From Pseudomonas citrullilanati (lineage in GTDB: Bacteria > Pseudomonadota > Gammaproteobacteria > Pseudomonadales > Pseudomonadaceae): 64,000 bases of DNA. Below the pieces are notes generated by a model. That model saw only the letters and a program-made list of their open reading frames with translations. It ran no database searches and had not been told where the DNA came from. The position numbers and the translations under genes were made by a program. Location of the stretch: contig NZ_JAUQOP010000002.1 in the NCBI RefSeq assembly GCF_030580855.1, positions 124,001 through 188,000 on the forward strand. Reading direction: 5' to 3'. Position 1 is the first letter of the stretch. Each line of letters opens with the position of its first letter. Shown here one piece after another: positions 53,936-63,216 of this stretch.

Positions 53936-54253
53936 TCAGTCCTGGGCGACGGCGTTTTTCGCCAGGATCGCGTTGGCCAGTTCCATGTCGGTGGCTTGCA
54001 GGCCTGGGTTGTCGGCACGCACTTTCTGCATCGCGGCTTCCAGGTAAGGGCCACGGATGCCGCCGTCACTGGCAACGAAGCTGCCGGCGTCGTCCTGGGC
54101 GGCGACGATCAGCTTGTGATCCTTGAAGGTCAGGTAGGTCGAGCCGGTGGTTGCGCCGGACGAGATGACGTTACGCCAAAACGTGTCGGCCATCGCCGAG
54201 CCAACAGGAAGAGACAGCAAGGCCAGGGTAGCGACAGCAAGTTTGAGACGCAT
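53936..54253 (-). CDS. DUF2388 domain-containing exported protein
   Basis: The ATG at 54253 (GGAG upstream) gives 105 residues with a signal peptide ending GSAMA-DTF. The mature part has SSGATTGSTYLTFKDHKLIVAAQDDAGSFVASDGGIRGPYLEAAM, the DUF2388 pattern. These small secreted proteins are common in Pseudomonas, often in several copies, and have no known function; older annotations that call them Holliday-junction related are unfounded. Here there is one copy. Confidence 0.85.
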   Translation of the reverse strand: MRLKLAVATLALLSLPVGSAMADTFWRNVISSGATTGSTYLTFKDHKLIVAAQDDAGSFVASDGGIRGPYLEAAMQKVRADNPGLQATDMELANAILAKNAVAQD

Positions 54254-54341
54254 GATAGGTGACTCCACTGGGTTAACTATGACTTTGGATAACCAGCGCC
54301 TCGATTCAGTTCCGTGACCGCACAGTCAGGCGTCGTCCTGC

Positions 54342-56126
54342 TCAGCGCTGCTCGCTTTGCGGCGTCACCCTCAGCACCTCTTCGACGGTGGTCAGCCCGG
54401 CCGCGACTTTCTGCGCACCGGACAGCCGCAGGCTGCGCATGCCTTCCTTGAACGCCTGGCGGCGCACCGCCAGCAGGTCGGTGTCCGGATGGATCAGGGC
54501 CTTGACGCTGTCGGTCAGTTGCATGATCTCGTAGACCCCGGCCCGGCCCCGGTAGCCGGTGTCGCGGCACTCCAGGCAGCCGACGGCCCGATGGGCATTG
54601 CTCGGCAAGGGCGCCTGCCAGGGGCGGGTCAGGGTTTGCCAGTCGTCTTCGGCCAGGGCCAGGGGCGCCTTGCACTGGGGGCACAGGGTCCGAACCAGGC
54701 GTTGCGCCATGATGCCGAGCACGGTGGCCTTGATCAGGTAATGGGGCACCCCCAGCTCCAGCAGGCGGCTGATGGCACTCGGTGCATCGTTAGTGTGCAG
54801 CGTCGACAGCACGAGGTGACCGGTCAGCGCCGCCTGGATCGCCATTTCGGCGGTCTCCAGGTCGCGGATCTCGCCGATCATGATGATGTCCGGGTCCTGC
54901 CGCATCAGCGCCCGCACCCCGGCCGCGAACGTCAGGTCGATGTTGTGCTGGACCTGCATCTGGTTGAAGGAGCCCTCGACCATTTCGATCGGGTCTTCGA
55001 TGGTGCAGAGGTTCACCTCGGGCGTCGCCAGTTTCTTGAGGGTGGTGTAGAGGGTGGTGGTCTTGCCGGAACCGGTGGGCCCGGTCACCAGGATGATGCC
55101 GTTAGGCTGGCGGGTCATGTCCTGCCAGCGGCGCAAGTCGTCCGCGGAGAAGCCGAGCTGGTCGAAATCCTTGAGCAGCACTTCCGGGTCGAAGATCCGC
55201 ATGACCATCTTTTCGCCGAACGCCGTCGGCAGGGTCGACAGGCGCAGTTCCACTTCACCGCCGTCCGGGGTCTTGGTCTTGACCCGGCCGTCCTGGGGCT
55301 TGCGCTTCTCGGCGACATTCATCCGCCCCAGGTTCTTGAGGCGACTGATGATCGCCATCGTCACCTGTGGCGGGAACTGATAGACGGTGTGCAGCACCCC
55401 GTCGATGCGAAACCGCACGGTGCCTTGCTCGCGGCGCGGTTCGATGTGGATATCGCTGGCTCGTTGCTGGAAGGCGTACTGGAATAGCCAGTCGACGATA
55501 TTGACGATATGGGCGTCGTTGGCGTCCGGTTCCTGGTCGCTGGCGCCCAGGTTGAGCAGTTGTTCGAAATTGGTCAGGTTGCTCGGCTGCTGGTCGGCCG
55601 TGGAAGCGCCGCTGACCGATTTGGCCAGGCGATAGAACTCCACGCTCAAGCGCTGGATGTCCACCGGGTTGGCGACCACCCGCTGGACCGGCAGCTTGAG
55701 CACGTGGGTCAGGTCGGCCTCCCAACTGCTGACGTAGGGCTGGGCGCTGGCCACGGTGACGGCATCGCGATCGACCGCCACGGCGAGGATCTTGTGGCGC
55801 TGGGCGAAGGCATAGGACATCAAGGGCGTCACGGCCGCCACGTTGATCTTCAACGGGTCGATGCGCAGGTAGGGTTGGCCGGCCTGCTCGGCCAGCCACA
55901 GGGTCAGGCTTTCCAGGTCCAGGCGCTTGCCGGGGCGGCTGAGGTCGTCCAGGTGCTGGTTGGCGATGAACTCCAGTGGATGCAGCTGGCTATTGGCGCC
56001 GTGGCGACGCCGGGCGTTCAGGGCGGTCTCGGCGCCGTCCTGGCTGATGATGCCCTGGGCGACCAGTTGGCGTAGCAGATCGTTGAGGTCCAGCCAGCGG
56101 TCCTGAGTGGCGTGTTTGGTGGACAT
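54342..56126 (-). CDS. GspE/PilB-type secretion ATPase, orphan
   Basis: The ATG at 56126 (AGGAACCCGC upstream) gives 594 residues. The N-terminal MshEN-like part is followed by the ATPase domain with Walker A GPTGSGKTT (around residue 348), Asp box IEDPIEMVEG, and Walker B GEIRD, and a tetracysteine zinc site (CPQC around residue 480, CLEC around 515). It should be the assembly ATPase of a type II secretion or type IV pilus-like system. No other gene of such a system lies near it, as I recall for its P. aeruginosa counterpart too. Confidence 0.9.
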   Translation of the reverse strand: MSTKHATQDRWLDLNDLLRQLVAQGIISQDGAETALNARRRHGANSQLHPLEFIANQHLDDLSRPGKRLDLESLTLWLAEQAGQPYLRIDPLKINVAAVTPLMSYAFAQRHKILAVAVDRDAVTVASAQPYVSSWEADLTHVLKLPVQRVVANPVDIQRLSVEFYRLAKSVSGASTADQQPSNLTNFEQLLNLGASDQEPDANDAHIVNIVDWLFQYAFQQRASDIHIEPRREQGTVRFRIDGVLHTVYQFPPQVTMAIISRLKNLGRMNVAEKRKPQDGRVKTKTPDGGEVELRLSTLPTAFGEKMVMRIFDPEVLLKDFDQLGFSADDLRRWQDMTRQPNGIILVTGPTGSGKTTTLYTTLKKLATPEVNLCTIEDPIEMVEGSFNQMQVQHNIDLTFAAGVRALMRQDPDIIMIGEIRDLETAEMAIQAALTGHLVLSTLHTNDAPSAISRLLELGVPHYLIKATVLGIMAQRLVRTLCPQCKAPLALAEDDWQTLTRPWQAPLPSNAHRAVGCLECRDTGYRGRAGVYEIMQLTDSVKALIHPDTDLLAVRRQAFKEGMRSLRLSGAQKVAAGLTTVEEVLRVTPQSEQR

Positions 56127-56270
56127 GCGGGTTCCTATTGGACAATTGCAGCAAAGCCGCGATACAGACGCCTTGGCGTCTTCGCTCGATGTACAAAAGA
56201 ATAGTCCCGACGCCAGGGGCCGTTGGGCCACTACCCGACCAATGCGTTACAAATGCTTGCCCTGCGCAGC

Positions 56271-56609
56271 TCAACCGGCGGCTTGAAGCGGCTCGACCCG
56301 CGCCCTGTCAGCGTCTTGCAAGTCCACCGAGCACACGCTGATCAGGTTGCGTAATTTTTGGGCAAGGACCTGGGCACGGTGCCAGCTCAGCCCATCGACG
56401 ACGATGTCCATCGCCAGCAGATCGTCGTGACGCGCCATGTGGACCTGCTGTGGCGTCAGGCCCTGCAAGGCAAACAGGTTCAGCGCCCGACACAACAGGT
56501 CCGGCTCGGCCTCGGCCAGCAGTCGGTAGTGCGCGCGGCAATGGGGATTGGCGGTGTGCCAGGCGTCGGCGCGGCTCGGTGGGGTGGCGATGGCATCGAG
56601 TGGGGGCAT
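56271..56609 (-). CDS. Small ACT-like domain protein
   Basis: The 112-residue protein has GGAG six bases before the ATG at 56609. The central part, RAHYRLLAEAEPDLLCRALN, LFALQGLTPQQVHMARHD and LLAMDIVVDGLSWHRAQVLA, looks like one ACT domain (betaalphabetabetaalphabeta) as in the small subunit of acetolactate synthase, with LRNLISVCSVDLQ at its end. It is divergent from an Lrp family regulator gene. It might bind an amino acid; I cannot name a ligand. Confidence 0.68.
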   Translation of the reverse strand: MPPLDAIATPPSRADAWHTANPHCRAHYRLLAEAEPDLLCRALNLFALQGLTPQQVHMARHDDLLAMDIVVDGLSWHRAQVLAQKLRNLISVCSVDLQDADRARVEPLQAAG

Positions 56610-56688
56610 GTCGGTCTCCTTGGGTTGGGAGAAATATTTACATGCGCGACCGGGTATTTCTTATCTAAGATGCGCGGATTAAATGCAA

Positions 56689-56705
56689 AATTGACTGGTT
56701 CAATT
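56689..56705. promoter_or_regulatory. Inverted repeat in the divergent ACT-like/Lrp promoter region
   Basis: AATTGA (56689-56694) and TCAATT (56700-56705) are separated by five bases, about 30 bp before the regulator's start. Lrp proteins bind such AT-rich palindromes, so autoregulation is likely. Confidence 0.5.
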
Positions 56706-56733
56706 CGATCATCGGTAGATAACGGGTTTATTT

Positions 56734-57204
56734 ATGCAAATCGAGCTGGACGGCTATGACCGCCGGATACTGGCGCTGCTTCAAGAGGATGCCTCGCTGT
56801 CCAGCGCCCAGGTGGCCGAGCAGGTGGGATTGTCGCAATCGCCGTGCTGGCGTCGGATCCAGCGGATGAAGGAAGAGGGCATCATCCGCCGCCAGGTGAC
56901 CTTGCTGGATCGCAAGAAAATCGGCCTGAACACGCAGATCTTCGCCGAGGTCAAGCTCAACGCCCACGGCCGTTCGAATTTCACCGAGTTCACCGAGGCG
57001 ATCCGCGGGTTTCCTGAAGTCCTGGAATGCTACGTGTTGATGGGTGCGGTGGACTTCCTGCTGCGGATCGTCACGGCGGACATCGAGGCTTACGAGCGGT
57101 TTTTCTTCGAAAAGCTGTCGATGGTACCGGGGATCCAGGAGGTGAACTCGATCGTGGCGCTTTCGGAGATCAAGTCCACGACGAGTTTGCCGGTGGTGCG
57201 ATAG
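56734..57204 (+). CDS. Lrp/AsnC family transcriptional regulator
   Basis: The 156-residue protein has the AsnC-type winged helix (LDGYDRRILALLQEDASLSSAQVAEQVGLSQSPCWRRIQRMKEEGII) and the C-terminal RAM/ACT-like effector domain (VLECYVLMGAVDFLLRIVTADIEAYERFFF). It is probably a specific amino acid-sensing regulator rather than the global Lrp. It is divergent from the ACT-like gene. A REP element and the CYTH-CHAD gene follow. Confidence 0.93.
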   Translation: MQIELDGYDRRILALLQEDASLSSAQVAEQVGLSQSPCWRRIQRMKEEGIIRRQVTLLDRKKIGLNTQIFAEVKLNAHGRSNFTEFTEAIRGFPEVLECYVLMGAVDFLLRIVTADIEAYERFFFEKLSMVPGIQEVNSIVALSEIKSTTSLPVVR

Positions 57205-57231
57205 TTGGATATGAGGTGCATGTGCCGGCCT

Positions 57232-57298
57232 CTTCGCGAGCAAGCTCGCTCCCACAGTGGAATTTCAGGGGCTGTGGGAGCGAGCCTGCTCGCGAAAG
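57232..57298. repeat. REP-type palindrome (family B)
   Basis: Arms at 57232-57257 and 57272-57298 contain GCGAGCAAGCTCGCTCCCAC and GTGGGAGCGAGCCTGCTCGC with a short spacer. It separates the convergent Lrp and CYTH-CHAD genes. Confidence 0.88.
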
Positions 57299-57327
57299 CG
57301 ATATTCCAGGCGTCGCAGATATCTCGA

Positions 57328-58695
57328 TCAGAGGCGCAGCAAGGTCTTCCATGCCCGGTTCTGATACACCGCGATCGCCTGTTGCTTGCGCGCGTCCAGG
57401 GCTTCGTCGGTGATCGGTTGGTTGGCCAGTTGCGCCAGCTTGTTCAGCTCGCCGTAGAGCCGGTCCATCTCCGGGATGTCCAGCACGTGGCGGGCGTGGT
57501 GCAGCCAGGCCTGGATGCGCTCGATCCGCGGCAGTTGCTCGGCCAGGTCTTCCGGCTGTTGCTGGTAGCGTTGCAATTGCAGGGACGTGGACTCTTCGCC
57601 CAGCAGGCGCGGCAGCCAACTGCCCAGTTGCGCGGCGCCCTGGCGATTGCCCCGGGTGTTGCGTTCGGCGGTCCAGCGGCGGGCCAGCAGCCAGCGTGAA
57701 GTGTTCAGGGAGAACAGGCCCCAACGCGGGTCTTGCAACTCTTCGAGGAACTGCTCCGGCGCGGCCTTGCGCACGTCTTCGTCGTCCAGGCCGGCCTGGA
57801 CCAGTGGGCGCCAGTCTTCCAGCAACGCGTCCAGGGCGACGCGCAGGTCGTGGGTCGATTGACGGGGCGCGGCCTGGCCCAGGCTGCTGAGCAGGGCACG
57901 CAGTTCGGCGAGGTTTTCCACCCAGTCTTGCAACAAGCGCCAGTGGCCATTGAAACGGTATTGCTCGGCCAGGCGCTGGCTACTGCCCAGCAGGTGCCAG
58001 CCCAGCGCGGCGAAGGCGTCGTCCAGCGGCGTTTCGGCGGTCAGTTGCGGGGCCGGCAGGCTCAAGGCATAGCTGGCTGCGTCGTGCAGGCGATAGCCGC
58101 GCTCGGCCTTACTGATGTCGCAAGGCATCAAGGGCAGCGTCTGCGCCAGCTCGGCCGCCAGTTCCAGCAAGGCCGCGGGCTCGCCTTCGCGCAGTTCCAG
58201 CTCCAGCTCGCAGATTTCCTCCTTCTGCTTGCCGACCACGACGTGGCCCAGGTCCAGCGCGGCTTCGATGACCACTTTGGCCTTGCCACGGCCCCAGGCG
58301 ATTTCGGCGCGCTCGCGGACGAAATCGGTGGTGAAGATTGCCTTGAGGGTTTTCTTGTCCAGTTCCGCCAGGGCCTCGGGCCAGCATTCGCCGTCGAGTT
58401 TCTTCACGTCGAGCTTGGCCTTGGGCAGGTGCCAGTCGTATTCGTTGCGTTCGGACAGGCCGGCGATGCTCTGGCCACGGGTCTTGAGGGTCTGGATCAC
58501 CTCTTCGCCGTCACGCCGCAGGCGCAACGCGACCTTGGCCTTGGCGAGGTCACGCTCCGGCGTGTCGAAGTATTGGTTCATCAGCTCATGGCGTTCCCAG
58601 CCATGCTTGTTGCGTTTTTTCAGCAGCGGGTGCTCGCGCAGGGCTGCCAGGGTCTCGCGGCTGACGCGGAGTTTGATTTCGGTTTCTTTCTGCAT
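57328..58695 (-). CDS. CYTH-CHAD domain protein, inorganic triphosphatase-like
   Basis: The 455-residue protein starts with the CYTH signature E4-T-E-I-K8 (MQKETEIKLRVS), followed by repeated Arg/Lys/Glu-rich strands forming a tunnel, to about residue 205. The C-terminal CHAD domain (residues ~215-455) is helical and His/Arg/Leu-rich, with QSTHDLRVALDALLEDWR, NTRGNRQG and HHARHVLD. CYTH enzymes hydrolyse triphosphate; CHAD domains bind polyphosphate. With ppk and ppx in the same window this fits polyphosphate metabolism, though they are not adjacent. In E. coli the homologue is YgiF. Confidence 0.88.
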   Translation of the reverse strand: MQKETEIKLRVSRETLAALREHPLLKKRNKHGWERHELMNQYFDTPERDLAKAKVALRLRRDGEEVIQTLKTRGQSIAGLSERNEYDWHLPKAKLDVKKLDGECWPEALAELDKKTLKAIFTTDFVRERAEIAWGRGKAKVVIEAALDLGHVVVGKQKEEICELELELREGEPAALLELAAELAQTLPLMPCDISKAERGYRLHDAASYALSLPAPQLTAETPLDDAFAALGWHLLGSSQRLAEQYRFNGHWRLLQDWVENLAELRALLSSLGQAAPRQSTHDLRVALDALLEDWRPLVQAGLDDEDVRKAAPEQFLEELQDPRWGLFSLNTSRWLLARRWTAERNTRGNRQGAAQLGSWLPRLLGEESTSLQLQRYQQQPEDLAEQLPRIERIQAWLHHARHVLDIPEMDRLYGELNKLAQLANQPITDEALDARKQQAIAVYQNRAWKTLLRL

Positions 58696-58852
58696 GGCCG
58701 GAAAATCCAGGGATCGGGTGTGCAGCCGGGGAAGGTGTGGCTGCCAAGGTCGTGCAGTGTACAGGACTCGTCCATCCTCCGCGCCGCGCCGGTTTATTCC
58801 TGGGGCCAGATGGTTCTATGATGGACGCCAATCTGTGAGCTCGGAGCCAGCG

Positions 58853-60010
58853 ATGCCTTTGCCGTCCATGAAAGATCAGTTCGCTGCCCTGATCGCCGCG
58901 CCGTCAGTCAGTTGCACCCAGCCTGGGTTGGACCAGTCCAACAGTGCAGTGATCGAACTGCTGGCGGGCTGGCTCGCCGACCTGGGGTTCGCCTGTGATA
59001 TCCAACAGGTCAGCCCGGGCAAGTTCAACCTGCTGGCCAGTTTTGGCAGCGGTCCCGGCGGCCTGGTGCTTGCCGGGCACAGTGACACCGTGCCGTTCGA
59101 TGGCGCGCTGTGGCAGACCGACCCGCTGAAGCTCACCGAGGTCGATGGCCGCTGGGTGGGCCTGGGCAGCTGCGACATGAAGGGCTTCTTTGCCTTGGTC
59201 ATCGAAGCGGTCAAGCCACTGCTGGACCAGCCGTTCAAGCAGCCGCTGCTGATCCTCGCCACTTGTGATGAAGAAAGCTCGATGGCCGGCGCCCGCGCCC
59301 TGGCCGATGCCGGGCGTCCATTGGGGCGGGCGGCCGTCATCGGCGAGCCCACTGGCCTGCGTCCGATTCGCCTGCACAAGGGCGTGATGATGGAGCGCAT
59401 CGATATCCTCGGGCGCAGCGGTCATTCTTCCGACCCGAGCCTGGGCCACAGCGCGCTCGAAGCGATGCACGACGCGATGGGCGAGTTGCGTGGCCTGCGC
59501 CTGCAATGGCAGCGTGAATTCCGCAACCCGCAGTTCACGGTGCCGCAACCGACCCTGAACTTCGGTTGCATCCATGGCGGCGACAACCCCAACCGGATCT
59601 GCGGCCAGTGTTCCATGGAGTTCGACCTGCGGCCGCTACCGGGCATGGACCCGCAGGTGCTGCGGGCGGCGATCCGGCAGAAGCTCGACCCCATTGCCGA
59701 GCGGCACAAGGTCAGGATCGACTACGCGCCGCTGTTCCCCGAAGTCCCGCCGTTCGAACAGGTCGAGGATGCCGAACTGGTGCGCGTGGCCGAGCGACTC
59801 ACCGGCTATCGCGCCGAAGCAGTGGCGTTCGGCACCGAAGCGCCTTATCTTCAGCGCCTTGGCTGCGAAACCCTGGTGCTGGGCCCCGGCGACATCGCCT
59901 GCGCCCACCAACCGGGCGAGTACCTTGAAATGTCACGTTTGCAACCTACCGTACAGCTGTTGCGGCAGTTGATCGGCCATTACTGCCTGACGCCGGCCAC
60001 CGCCGGCTAA
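58853..60010 (+). CDS. argE: Acetylornithine deacetylase
   Basis: The ATG at 58853 (MPLPSMKDQFAALIAAPSVS) gives 385 residues. The M20 peptidase metal motifs are GHSDTVPFDG, GLGSCDMKGFFALVIEA and ATCDEESSMAGA, and the C-terminal HQPGEYLEM includes the last His. It makes ornithine from acetylornithine in arginine synthesis. It is followed by argA on the same strand. Confidence 0.95.
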   Translation: MPLPSMKDQFAALIAAPSVSCTQPGLDQSNSAVIELLAGWLADLGFACDIQQVSPGKFNLLASFGSGPGGLVLAGHSDTVPFDGALWQTDPLKLTEVDGRWVGLGSCDMKGFFALVIEAVKPLLDQPFKQPLLILATCDEESSMAGARALADAGRPLGRAAVIGEPTGLRPIRLHKGVMMERIDILGRSGHSSDPSLGHSALEAMHDAMGELRGLRLQWQREFRNPQFTVPQPTLNFGCIHGGDNPNRICGQCSMEFDLRPLPGMDPQVLRAAIRQKLDPIAERHKVRIDYAPLFPEVPPFEQVEDAELVRVAERLTGYRAEAVAFGTEAPYLQRLGCETLVLGPGDIACAHQPGEYLEMSRLQPTVQLLRQLIGHYCLTPATAG

Positions 60011-60142
60011 ATTGCCCACGTCCGGGCCCGTATTCATGAGGAGAGCGCGCGTGTCGCCAAGCCTGTTCCGACGATAACCACCAGCCCGCTGTGCGTTCAG
60101 TTTGGTCTTTTTTCGGCTGCTATTTATTACAGGCCCAGGTTC

Positions 60143-61441
60143 ATGCCCGAATACGTCAATTGGCTTCGTCACGCTTCGCCCTATATCAATGCCCACCGTG
60201 ATTGCACCTTCATCGTCATGCTGCCCGGCGACGGGGTGGAACACCCCAACTTCGGCAACATCGTCCATGACCTCGTGCTCCTGCACAGCCTCGGCGTGCG
60301 CCTGGTGCTGGTCCATGGCTCGCGCCCGCAGATCGAGACCCGCCTTGCCGCGCGGGGCCTGACGCCGCATTACCACCACGGCATGCGCATCACCGATGCC
60401 GCGACCCTGGAATGCGTGATCGACGCCGTTGGCCAGTTGCGCATCGCCATCGAGGCGCGCCTGTCCATGGACATGGCGTCCTCGCCGATGCAGGGTTCGC
60501 GTCTGCGGGTCGCCAGCGGCAACCTGGTCACCGCACGGCCCATCGGCGTGCTGGAAGGTGTCGATTACCACCACACCGGCGAAGTGCGCCGGGTCGATCG
60601 CAAGGGCATCAATCGCCTGCTGGACGAGCGCTCCATCGTGCTGCTGTCGCCGCTGGGGTATTCGCCCACCGGGGAAATCTTCAACCTGGCCTGCGAAGAC
60701 GTCGCCACCCGGGCCGCCATCGACCTGGCGGCCGACAAGCTGTTGCTGTTCGGCGCCGAGCAGGGGCTGATCGGCGAAGACGGCCGGCTGGTACGTGAAC
60801 TGCGTCCGCAGCAAGTGCCTGCCCATATGCAGCGCCTGGGCAGCGATTACCAGGCCGAATTGCTGGATGCCGCCGCCCAGGCTTGCCGGGGCGGCGTGGC
60901 GCGCAGCCATATCGTCAGCTACGCCGAAGACGGCGCGCTGCTGGCCGAATTGTTCACCCGCGATGGCAGCGGGACCCTGGTGGCCCAGGAGCAGTTCGAA
61001 GTGGTGCGCGAGGCGGCCATCGAAGACGTCGGTGGCCTGTTGGACCTGATCAGCCCACTGGAAGAGCAGGGGATTCTGGTGCGCCGCTCCCGCGAAGTGC
61101 TGGAGCGCGAGATCGAGCAGTTCAGCGTGGTCGAGCGCGAAGGCATGATCATCGCCTGCGCGGCGTTGTACCAGATCGCCGATTCGGACGCCGGGGAGCT
61201 GGCCTGCCTGGCGGTGAACCCGGAGTACCGCCACGGTGGCCGGGGCGACGAACTGCTGGAGCGGATCGAAACCCGCGCCCGGGCCCAAGGCCTCAAGACC
61301 CTGTTCGTACTCACCACCCGCACCGCCCACTGGTTCCGCGAACGCGGCTTCGAACCCAGCAGCGTCGAACGCCTGCCGGCGGCGCGGGCGTCGCTCTATA
61401 ACTACCAGCGCAACTCGAAGATCTTCGAGAAATCGCTGTAG
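60143..61441 (+). CDS. argA: N-acetylglutamate synthase
   Basis: The 432-residue protein is the classical two-domain ArgA. Residues ~1-285 form an amino acid kinase-like domain (LVLVHGSRPQIETRLAARGL), which binds the feedback inhibitor arginine. Residues ~290-430 form a GNAT acetyltransferase domain (LACLAVNPEYRHGGRGDELLERIE, GFEPSSVERLP). It makes N-acetylglutamate, the first step of arginine synthesis. It lies 132 bp after argE, the same order as in P. aeruginosa. Confidence 0.96.
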   Translation: MPEYVNWLRHASPYINAHRDCTFIVMLPGDGVEHPNFGNIVHDLVLLHSLGVRLVLVHGSRPQIETRLAARGLTPHYHHGMRITDAATLECVIDAVGQLRIAIEARLSMDMASSPMQGSRLRVASGNLVTARPIGVLEGVDYHHTGEVRRVDRKGINRLLDERSIVLLSPLGYSPTGEIFNLACEDVATRAAIDLAADKLLLFGAEQGLIGEDGRLVRELRPQQVPAHMQRLGSDYQAELLDAAAQACRGGVARSHIVSYAEDGALLAELFTRDGSGTLVAQEQFEVVREAAIEDVGGLLDLISPLEEQGILVRRSREVLEREIEQFSVVEREGMIIACAALYQIADSDAGELACLAVNPEYRHGGRGDELLERIETRARAQGLKTLFVLTTRTAHWFRERGFEPSSVERLPAARASLYNYQRNSKIFEKSL

Positions 61442-61880
61442 GCCGCCATGCCCTTTGGCTGTCCCTCGGGCTGCGAGGCTTTTTGACTTCAGACAAGGAA
61501 CCGTCTGACGCAAAGCCATCAAGATTGCAGCCTGAGGCAGTTTCTCGCGCCAGGCCCCGAATTCGATCCGTTAGGGCGCAGAAAAAATGACCATTCAGTA
61601 ATTCGAAAGCTGGCCGATACGCCGTATCTCAGCTTGACGAAGTTTTGATGGCCTCTTTATTTCAAAATAATCTGAAAACTGTGGAAACAATTCTTTTTGG
61701 AGTTATCCAGAATCCATTATTCTGCGCGCCGGTGTAGCGGGGTTAGACCTTGGTCGTAATCACAAATGGTTACGATTGACTTGTCAGTCACGGTCTGGCG
61801 CTAATCGCGCATCTGCGGATTCCGGACGTTCGATTCGGAACCAAAGAAACACAAGAATTAGAAAACGAGAGGAGCGAAGC
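61442..61880. other. Long intergenic region upstream of the OprD-family porin
   Basis: 439 bp. A weak terminator follows argA: CCTCG (61464-61468) with CGAGG (61474-61478) and CTTTTTG. The part from 61580 to 61740 is AT-rich, unusual for this window. A palindrome TGACT-TGTC-AGTCA lies at 61777-61790. The porin may have a long regulated leader. Confidence 0.5.
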
Positions 61881-63200
61881 ATGAACAAGTCCACCTTGGC
61901 CCTGGCTGTGGCCTTTGGGGTTCTGGCGCAGCAGGCAGGCGCCGCTGGTTTTATCGAAGACAGCAAGGCGTCTGTCAGTTCTCGTACGCTGTATTTCAAC
62001 AACGACAACCATGAAACCGGCAGTGAAGACCTGCGCGAAACGGGCACCGGCCTGAAGTTCGACTACAAGTCCGGCTTCACCCAGGGTGTCGTCGGTTTCG
62101 GTATCGATGCCCAGGCATTGGTGGGTATTCGTCTGGACGGCGGGAAGGGCCGTAACGCCGGTTCCTACATGCCAGCCGATACCGATGGCGCGGCGGTACA
62201 CGACTGGAGCCGTCTGTCCGGCAACGTGAAGGCACTTTTCTCCAAGACCGAAGCTCACCTCGGTGGTGCCCTGGCGCCTAACCTGCCGATCCTGGTTGCC
62301 AACGACAGTCGCCTGCTGCCGCAGACCTTTGAAGGTGGCACCATCACCTCCAAGGAAATCGACAACGTCACGTTCAACGCAGGCCAGCTGGAACACGCCA
62401 CCGGCCGCGCCTCGAGCAACAGCACCGGCCTGGCCATCGCCGGCGGTACCCAGGACAGCAACCAGTTCCGCTACGGCGGCGCAGACTGGAAGGTCACCAA
62501 GGACCTGACCCTGCAGTACTACTACGCCAACCTGCAGGACTACTACAAGCAGCACTTCCTGGGCGCGGTACACGTCTTCCCGATCAGCGAAGGCCAGTCG
62601 TTCAAGACCGACCTGCGTTATTTCGACAGCAGCTCGGATGGCCGTAACGGCGATGTCGGCTACCGTTTCAACAACAACAGTGGCTATGCCAAGCACCCGG
62701 GCGAGGTCGATAACAAGACCTGGAGCGCCATGTTCACGTACACCCTCGGTGGCAGTGCGTTCTTGCTGGGTCACCAACAGGTCGGCGACGACGGTGGCTT
62801 CGTCTACCTGAACCAGGGCAACGTGGTCAACGGCAACAATCGTCCCGAAGGCGCTGGCGGCTCCAGCTTCTATCTGTTCACCGACAGTATGATCAACGGC
62901 TTTGTCCGTGCCGGTGAAAACACCACCTTCGGTCAGTACTCCTATGACTTCGCTTCCATGGGCGTTCCAGGCCTGAAAGCCTCGGTCGCTTACCTGCGTG
63001 GCGATGACGTCAAGACCGCCAACGGTGCAAGCGATTACTCCGAGTGGGAACGCGACATGCGTGTGGATTACGTCATCCAGCAAGGCGCGTTGAAAGGCTT
63101 CGGTACCACCCTGCGTCAGGGTACTTACCGCAGCAGCGGTGCCGGCGACAGCCAGGATCAGACCCGTCTGATCTTCAACTACACTTACAACTTCATGTAA
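61881..63200 (+). CDS. OprD family outer-membrane porin
   Basis: The ATG at 61881 (AGAGGAGCGAAGC upstream) gives 439 residues with a Sec signal ending AGAAGF. The mature part shows the OprD/OprE/OprQ pattern: DSKASVSSRTLYFNNDNH, GSFTQGVVGFGIDAQALVG-like strands, LPILVANDSRLLPQTFEGG and a final NYTYNFM. These are 18-strand barrels with narrow, substrate-specific channels for small organic acids, amino acids or peptides. It resembles OprE/OprQ more than OprD itself, but the substrate is unknown. It carries its own terminator. Confidence 0.9.
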   Translation: MNKSTLALAVAFGVLAQQAGAAGFIEDSKASVSSRTLYFNNDNHETGSEDLRETGTGLKFDYKSGFTQGVVGFGIDAQALVGIRLDGGKGRNAGSYMPADTDGAAVHDWSRLSGNVKALFSKTEAHLGGALAPNLPILVANDSRLLPQTFEGGTITSKEIDNVTFNAGQLEHATGRASSNSTGLAIAGGTQDSNQFRYGGADWKVTKDLTLQYYYANLQDYYKQHFLGAVHVFPISEGQSFKTDLRYFDSSSDGRNGDVGYRFNNNSGYAKHPGEVDNKTWSAMFTYTLGGSAFLLGHQQVGDDGGFVYLNQGNVVNGNNRPEGAGGSSFYLFTDSMINGFVRAGENTTFGQYSYDFASMGVPGLKASVAYLRGDDVKTANGASDYSEWERDMRVDYVIQQGALKGFGTTLRQGTYRSSGAGDSQDQTRLIFNYTYNFM

Positions 63201-63216
63201 GACGTAGCGAAGAAAA

